DNA of 64,000 nucleotides, taken from positions 124,001-188,000 of the forward strand of contig MU119208.1 in assembly GCA_014904845.1 (NCBI GenBank), read 5' to 3'. Of this stretch, positions 57,772-64,000 are shown piece after piece (the first letter of the stretch is position 1; every line of letters starts with the position of its first letter). The DNA comes from Acephala macrosclerotiorum (taxonomy: Eukaryota > Ascomycota > Leotiomycetes > Helotiales > Mollisiaceae). Below the pieces are notes generated by a model, which saw only the letters and a program-made list of their open reading frames with translations, had not been told where the DNA came from and ran no database searches. Made by a program: the position numbers and the translations under genes.

Positions 57772-59478
57772 TTTCGAAGACGATTTGTGCTTTCTTTCGT
57801 ATGCGGTTGAAGGATGGTTTCGCTGGGTCGAAGTTGCAGTGGTTTTGGAGTCTGGAAGTGGCGGGTGTTGGTGAGGAGGGTGGCAGAAGAGCGCAAGAGG
57901 GGATGTTTTACAGGCGCGAGTTGAAAATTTGATTTGTGACTCTGCTCCGCTCGAGTTGTGTAAATAGCGTGAAGTTCGGACAATTGAGCATCCCCCTTGA
58001 GATTCACCTTCTGCCGCAGACAAGATTGCGACTTCGCCTTGGGACTTAGGGTTGCTCCCAATGTCCCCAGAAACCATCAACATTGTGCTGTTCCGAATCA
58101 CAACTCTGTGTCAAGAGCACGCTCGACGTTAAAAAGCTGCTGAGAAGGTCCATCTTTCAAGCTTTGTCATGTAATCGTCGCAACACTCCGTGAACAATTG
58201 TGATTCTGCCCAAGTCATCTTGGTGATGCTCACCAAGACATCTGTCTTGTTCCGTGATGCACGCTCGTTGGCAGTCAGAGTGATCATCATTTATCTTAAC
58301 TCATCCGACACTTGGATATTCAGATCTTGGGCGACCGTTTCGCTAGCTGACAATATCCAGTCTTTAGGCCCTTGAGGAGCTGTCCTAGCATTGCGCCCAT
58401 CTCGACGTCTCAGGCTTTGTTTTGACATCGTAAGTAATTGCGAGTTCAATTGGCGGTATTCGCATATGCGGGTGCTTTGGTCACCAGATTTTAAGGTATC
58501 CTACTTCCAAGTTGACAACTTTCGATGTTTCTGGGCTTGGAGGCTATCGAATATTGAGAAACTCTGTTTTTGAGGATCTCTGCTTTTTGAGATGCTGGTT
58601 GCTGAGAGCATCAACTTTTGAGGATTTGTGCTTCTGAGGCTATTCAGTTGCGATGCTATTTGTTTCTGAACTTGCAGGAAACTAGCAAGATGGTAGGCAG
58701 CTCTGATAGGAAATGACACAGGCACCTATGCCGAAGGACGAACAGAGCGGAAGGCACAAAGCAATGTAAGCTTTGAAGGAAAGTTCCTTGATGATCGAGG
58801 GAAAGACGAGTCGCAAACAGTATAACCACACTGCGTTTCAAATTAGAACTGTCTTTTGTTGCATTGTAAAATTCCTCGCTTTCATGCTCATGTGCTGAAA
58901 CTTAGAGCATTGAACAGTACATGGACAGTGGCTTGGACCTATGATTGTCGGTAACCAATTTTGGATTTTCAGATGGCAAACGAATAATTGAACAAGCAGA
59001 GTTTGGTCATCTTAGGCAGCGTTTGTAGCCTTCCTGAGGTTTTAAAGCCATTTCTGGGTTATTGAAGGGCAGCATTCTTTCATCGTCCTTGCACTTTCAC
59101 TTGAAGCCAATTCACTTCGATCACTAAGGTAACTAAGCTTGAGTATGAGTCTGAAATGACAATTTTTGAGAAAGCCAACTAGGTTGACAGATGCAACAAC
59201 TATTTCGGAAGATCAGATGAGCAAATGATGCTTCAATGTCGACAACAAAGATCTTCCACTTAAATTTTAACCGAAGTTCACCCTTTGCTCACGTGTCCTC
59301 ATCGAGGCTGACATTTGTCCTTGATTTCCAACCCGCCACTCCACAATCGCTGAATGCGAAGGGCACATCTCCTCATTCCTGGGGTATTGGGAATATTCTA
59401 TTCTGCCACGTACTCGGGAAGCTTGCTGCTTCAATCTTGTCGAGCTCACATGCCTCCTGCAGATTACACTTTTCGGTG
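57772..59478. other. Divergent intergenic region with degenerate short repeats
   Basis: About 1.7 kb with no supported gene. Between about 58555 and 58645 imperfect copies of TTTTTGAGGATYTSTGCTT occur side by side. An in-frame ATG at 59236 lies upstream of the EDEM start but would place the signal sequence internally. Confidence 0.45.
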
Positions 59479-62400
59479 ATGCCATTGCGATGGCGAGGGC
59501 TGCTGGGTTCGTCCTGCAGAACCCTCTCTGCCGGCGGACTACGGTCAAGATGGATCCTCTTTGCGCTCTTGGGATTATGGCTGGCATCAGTCAGTGCAAT
59601 GACGCCAGCACGGATGGCAGAATTGCGACAAGAAACGGTGGAAATGTTCTATCATGGATACGATAACTACATGGATATCGCATTTCCAGAGGATGAGGTT
59701 AGCTCATACCATGACATTGCAGTTCGCAGACTCTAATCACAATAGCTCCGACCGCTATCCTGCTCGCCATTGACACGCGACTCTGGAAACCCACAAAATG
59801 TTGGATTGAACGATGTCCTCGGAAACTATTCTCTTACCTTGATCGACAGTCTTTCCACCCTCGCTATCCTAGCTTCCGCACCTCCCGACAAGGATAATAC
59901 GGCGGCGAACGCTCTAGAGGACTTTCAAGACGGTGTAGTTGCATTGGTACAGCAGTATGGGGATGGAACCAAAGGACCAGCTGGCAAAGGCTTACGAGCT
60001 CGAGGTTTTGATGTCGATAGCAAAGTACAGGTCTTCGAGACGGTCATCAGAGGGGTTGGAGGGCTACTGAGTGCGCACCTTTTTGCTGCTGGAGATCTGC
60101 CAATCACTGGGTACGAGCCAAAACGACTCGCGAAACTCGAAAAATACAGACTTCAGAAGGGCGAGATACCAGCAATCGCATGGCCAAATGGGTTTAAGTA
60201 CAATGGCCAACTTCTCCGACTTGCTCTGGATCTTGCAGAGCGCCTGCTCCCCGCTTTCTATACCAAGACTGGAATGCCATACCCCAGGGTTAACCTCCGT
60301 CATGGGATTCCATTCTATGTGAATTCTCCCCTGCACCAAGCCTCTCAACCAGACGAAGCGTACGAAGGCGGGCCTGAGATTACTGAGACATGTAGTGCAG
60401 GAGCTGGAAGTCTGGTCCTGGAATTCACAGTCTTGAGTCGGCTTGCAGGAGACCCGAGGTTTGAACAGCTTGGCAAACGTGCATTCTGGGCCGTCTGGAA
60501 TCGAAGAAGTCCCATTGGACTTATGGGGGCTGGTATTGATGCTGAGTCAGGCCAGTGGATTGGCCACTATGCAGGCATCGGTGCTGGCACCGATAGCTTT
60601 TTCGAGTACGCCTTGAAGAGCCATATTTTACTTTCTGGGCACGAACAACCAAATTTGACTACTCAATTCAAAGAACCACACCCTCTGTGGTTGGATCCAA
60701 ATACTATTTACGCTCCCTTAACCGAAGACCAAAACTCGCCCGAGGCATTTCTGGCTGCTTGGCATGAAGCACATGCTGCGGTCAAAAGACATATGTATAG
60801 TGGAATGCACCATCCTCACTATGTCAACGTCCACCTGCTCACTGGCTCGCCCCAAGTCTACTGGATTGATAGCTTGGGTGCTTTCTACCCAGGCTTGCTT
60901 GTCTTAGGTGGCGAAGTCGAAGAGGCAACGGAGACACATCTTCTTTACACTGCGCTATGGACTCGGTACAAAGCTCTACCTGAAAGATGGTCTGTCACAG
61001 ATGGTGTTGTCTCGCAGGGCATGGGTTGGTGGCCGGGTCGTCCGGAATTCATTGAATCTACTTACCACTTGTACCGGGCTACTCGAGATCCATGGTATCT
61101 CCATGTTGGAGAAATGGTCTTGAAGGATATCAAGAGCAGATGTTATACAGAATGTGGGTGGGCTGGTTTGGCGAATGTGCAGACCGGAGACAAAAGCGAT
61201 CGCATGGAAAGCTTCTTTCTCGGCGAGACGGCGAAATATCTCTATCTCCTATTCGATTCGGATCATCCATTGAACAAGCTTGATGCAGCGTATGTTTTTA
61301 CGACGGAAGGCCATCCTCTCATCATTCCCAAGGAAAGGTCAGATCCCGTGATCAAAAAAAAGGCTCCAAAGAATGCAAGTCTACCAAGACGGAAAAAAGA
61401 CGTCAGAACGTATTCGGAATTGGAGTACACAGATGCTTGTCCCGCACCTCCTGCTCCAATGCCGTTCACGATATCAGGAACAGCTGCCAGGACAGATATA
61501 TTCCACGCTGCGCATCTGATGGGTCTGGATGCCACGGCGAATACTCACGAGATCACTGGAGGCACATCAGACTTCGAGGCTCGCAGACTACTTATAGACA
61601 CGCCAACTGTGGGCTATACATTTTACCCTTGGACACTTCCGGAGAATCTAATGCCTGTCAATGGTACATGCGATCGGCTGCCCATCAAACCCACGACGAC
61701 CATTGAGTTTCCTACGAACAGTGACCAACCAGTGCCTTTGAATGGTTTCAACCACCAATTTGTTAATGCTGCTCTCATTCGAGTTCAAGATGGAGTCTAT
61801 GTAAGCAGCCTTTCCGGTCTAAAACTGGGCATGGTTCGTGAATCGCCCTCTCCTTTTCGAGCAATCGATGGTCCAGTGCCAGATGCTTGGCGAGTTTTCA
61901 GCATCAACGGCCAGCCGTTAGGTCGGGACGAACAAGTTCTGATTCCACGAGAGCTCATTGCCGACTTGGCAGATCCCTGGTTTACTCGGATTCGGGACTC
62001 TGTCATGCTTGATATCATTATTCAGCTTAACAACGAACCTGTCGTTAATCTCACTGACGCCGGACACGATATGCTGGACCCAGGTTCAAGGAATGGGCAC
62101 CACGAACCTTCGCCTCTCGTGCATGCCATCAACAGTGGCGGCGGAGCTATGTCGAAGATACTCTCCTCCATCCAGTCTTTCCAGTCGAGACTGTCGTTCC
62201 AGGACTCCCAAGGCGCTGCGCTACCTGCGGAACCAGATGATGTCCTCCAGGTGTACCGCGGACACGCGATCACTGCTATTGCGCCAACGGGTATGGGTGC
62301 AGCGCCAGTTATCGACGTGCCTGAAGCACCAGACCCATTCCAAGGTCCAAGACACGAAGAGCTGATCTGGTCTCGTATCTACTTCGCAGGTGAAGCGTGC

Positions 62401-62769
62401 AGCGGAAAGCTTCCTGACGAGGCAGCTACAAAACACGAAGTCATCATTATGCGACGCGGCGGCTGCATGTTCTCGGAGAAAATAGCAACTATTCCTAGCT
62501 TCACGCCTACAGCTCACAGTCTCAAGCTCGTCATTGTTATTTCTGATGAGGATGAAAATACGAATAGTGATAATTTTATTCGGCCGCTCTTGGATAAGGC
62601 GCAAGTCACACCCTCCGGATTGCTAAGGCACAACCAAATTAGCATGGTCATGGTTGGTGGAGGCGACAAGACTGAGGAGTTGTTCAAGCGCACTCGAAGC
62701 ATTGGCCTCAGGAGACGGTACCATGTTGAGAGCAAAGACATCATCGTGGGCAATATTGCTGTTGTATGA
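59479..62769 (+). CDS. EDEM/Mnl-type GH47 alpha-mannosidase-like protein with PA domain (1,080 aa)
   Basis: Join 59479-59697 and 59746-62769; the 48 nt intron (GTTAGC donor, CACAATAG acceptor) links AFPEDE to LRPLSCSPLTRDSGNPQNVG. The start at 59479 gives a basic N-terminus followed by a hydrophobic signal or anchor (WILFALLGLWLASVSA). GH47 motifs are present: VGLNDVLGNYSLTLIDSLST, EGGPEITETCSAGAGS and ESFFLGETAKYLYLLFD (about 561-577), then the EDEM-typical YVFTTEGHPL. A protease-associated domain lies at about 940-1050 (EELIWSRIYFAGEACSGKLP; IIMRRGGCMFSEKI). EDEM proteins act in the ER lumen, trimming or recognising Man8-type glycans to send misfolded glycoproteins to ERAD. Which EDEM/Mnl subtype is not fixed. 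An upstream in-frame ATG (59236) is considered less likely. Confidence 0.88.
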
Positions 62770-64000
62770 AAAAAGTATCTGCATATACGAACGGGAAGAG
62801 CAAACATAACATCTCGTGACAGGTGGCACGCGTTGGATGAGCATTGGAAAGGTCGGCGTTCTGGATTCTGCTTGCGTGTAGATACCATTGTTTGAGTAGC
62901 CCTCGGTGAATGAGAAATGAATTTAGGTCAACAAGGATTTCAGACAAGCAAACATTTCCCATCCTTTTCTGAAGCTGATAATCGTATGGATCGGTAGTGA
63001 GGCTTTCAGTATGACGAAGAATCGCGTGTGGTGGTACATTCAGACTTTCCTAAAATGTCTGACGAACCCCTTCCAAGGAACAGCTCTTCGATCTGTCATC
63101 AGTTTGCGCCTGGCCCCAACACGGCTTTCCTGGCACGGGATCTCATTCTTTGGCCATAGGACGCTTCCTGCATTTCAATGTCGGGTTTGTGCATGGCGCC
63201 GCCCAGGTCGGGCAATTGCATAGGTAGGCTTGGTCACACCTGGTTTCGAATGTACGGTACCTAATCATGAAAGCCAGTCGTTATAGACTAGTAATTCGTG
63301 CCATTCTAAGACTTCCTCCGTCTCGACTCTTCAATGCCGCTGTGCGCTCAATGCTCGCAACTTACTGCATGGCCACTCTCCAACGAGCTCAAAAGTGCTG
63401 TACTCGGATACAAACAAGATATCGAAAGTGGCGGTTAAGGTGGAAAGGCAAGATTTGCTCGAGTCTTTCCTTTCAAACACCTCAAGGATGAACATATTTT
63501 TGAACCAGCTCCCTACCCAGGTTGCCTCTGGTGCGAGTTAGTAATTCATACACCTTCCACCAATCTCGAGGGCAATATTTTTGGACGCCTCTGTCCGTTT
63601 GGAAGACAGATCTCTGTCCGGGCTCCCGGTAATGGTTGGCACAATGCCCTTGAATGGCAGGAAAAGTCGTTTGAATTTTACTCAATTGATAATAACCAAA
63701 GTTTGTAGCGCATTCAAAATCACTTGGGCTCTCATCCACTTTCGGATGCTACTATCAGTATTGTTGAGACATGGTTGGACTGCTTGCAAACCCACCAAGA
63801 ACGCCGCAATCACCGTCGATCGGGCCTCGTACTATAACCAGAGAGACTTATTGATGTCGGCTCAACCGATGGAGCTGATGCACCTCGCCTCGTAGATTCT
63901 CAAGAGGTGGGAACTTGGACAGCACCAGGCGAAGCTAGGTTGTGGCTCTGTGACTTCAATTACGCAACTTCAAGTCATTGTTGGGGGAGGAGTCCACATC
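62770..64000. other. Right-edge region, no gene recognised
   Basis: About 1.2 kb downstream of the EDEM gene. Frames of up to about 100 codons exist on both strands but show no domain, splice pattern or composition supporting a gene. Confidence 0.45.

Noticed and set aside
59236..59478. N-terminal extension of the EDEM protein from ATG 59236
   Set aside because: It would bury the hydrophobic signal segment about 110 residues in; the ATG at 59479 is better placed.

Overview
The window is nuclear DNA of a filamentous ascomycete (Pezizomycotina). Genes are split by very short introns, mostly 44-65 nt, with GT(A/G)NGT donors and a branch-like CTAAC/CTGAC just before a YAG or AAG acceptor. Two genes encode Zn2Cys6 transcription factors, and the window also carries a PEX2 peroxin, a kinesin-8, a KEOPS Cgi121 subunit and a fungal-type NB-ARC/TPR receptor. 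The order within the ascomycetes cannot be fixed from sequence alone. Exon joins given here were derived by hand from reading frame and splice signals; every join reported as intact sums to a multiple of three.

Layout. 1-4.4 kb: C-terminal end of a fungal transcription-factor-like protein, a stop-riddled 2EXR-type pseudogene, a small two-exon hypothetical gene, and an NmrA-like NAD(P)-binding protein. 4.8-9.8 kb: a Kap120/importin-11 karyopherin (minus) diverging from a zinc-less MDR oxidoreductase (plus). 11.6-13.8 kb: a six-exon Zn2Cys6 regulator. 16.3-20 kb: PEX2 and a Nha1/Sod2-type Na+/H+ antiporter. 20.4-25.2 kb: two divergently transcribed amidase paralogues around a shared 0.8 kb spacer. 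26.6-32.6 kb: an unnamed helical protein with a C-terminal membrane segment, facing a 16-exon NLR-type gene tail to tail. 33.2-37.8 kb: a small hypothetical gene, a GA4-desaturase/AsaB-family protein and a secreted class-3 lipase broken by one in-frame stop. 38.5-46.5 kb: an accessory block with four tandem BTB-like paralogues (two intact, two decayed), AT-rich DNA and a 480 bp element with 60 bp terminal inverted repeats. 46.6-47.8 kb: CGI121. 49.4-52.3 kb: a 908-residue Zn2Cys6 regulator. 53-56.2 kb: kinesin-8. 57.6 kb: a small cysteine-rich ORF. 59.5-62.8 kb: an EDEM-type GH47 mannosidase-like protein. The last 1.2 kb holds nothing recognisable.

Housekeeping functions (nuclear import, peroxisome import, tRNA modification, microtubule dynamics, ER quality control, ion homeostasis) flank an accessory core at about 20-46 kb. 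That core contains family duplication, pseudogenes with C-to-T/G-to-A-compatible stops, a likely MITE and an immune-receptor-like gene. No secondary-metabolite cluster, CRISPR array, rRNA or convincing tRNA was seen.
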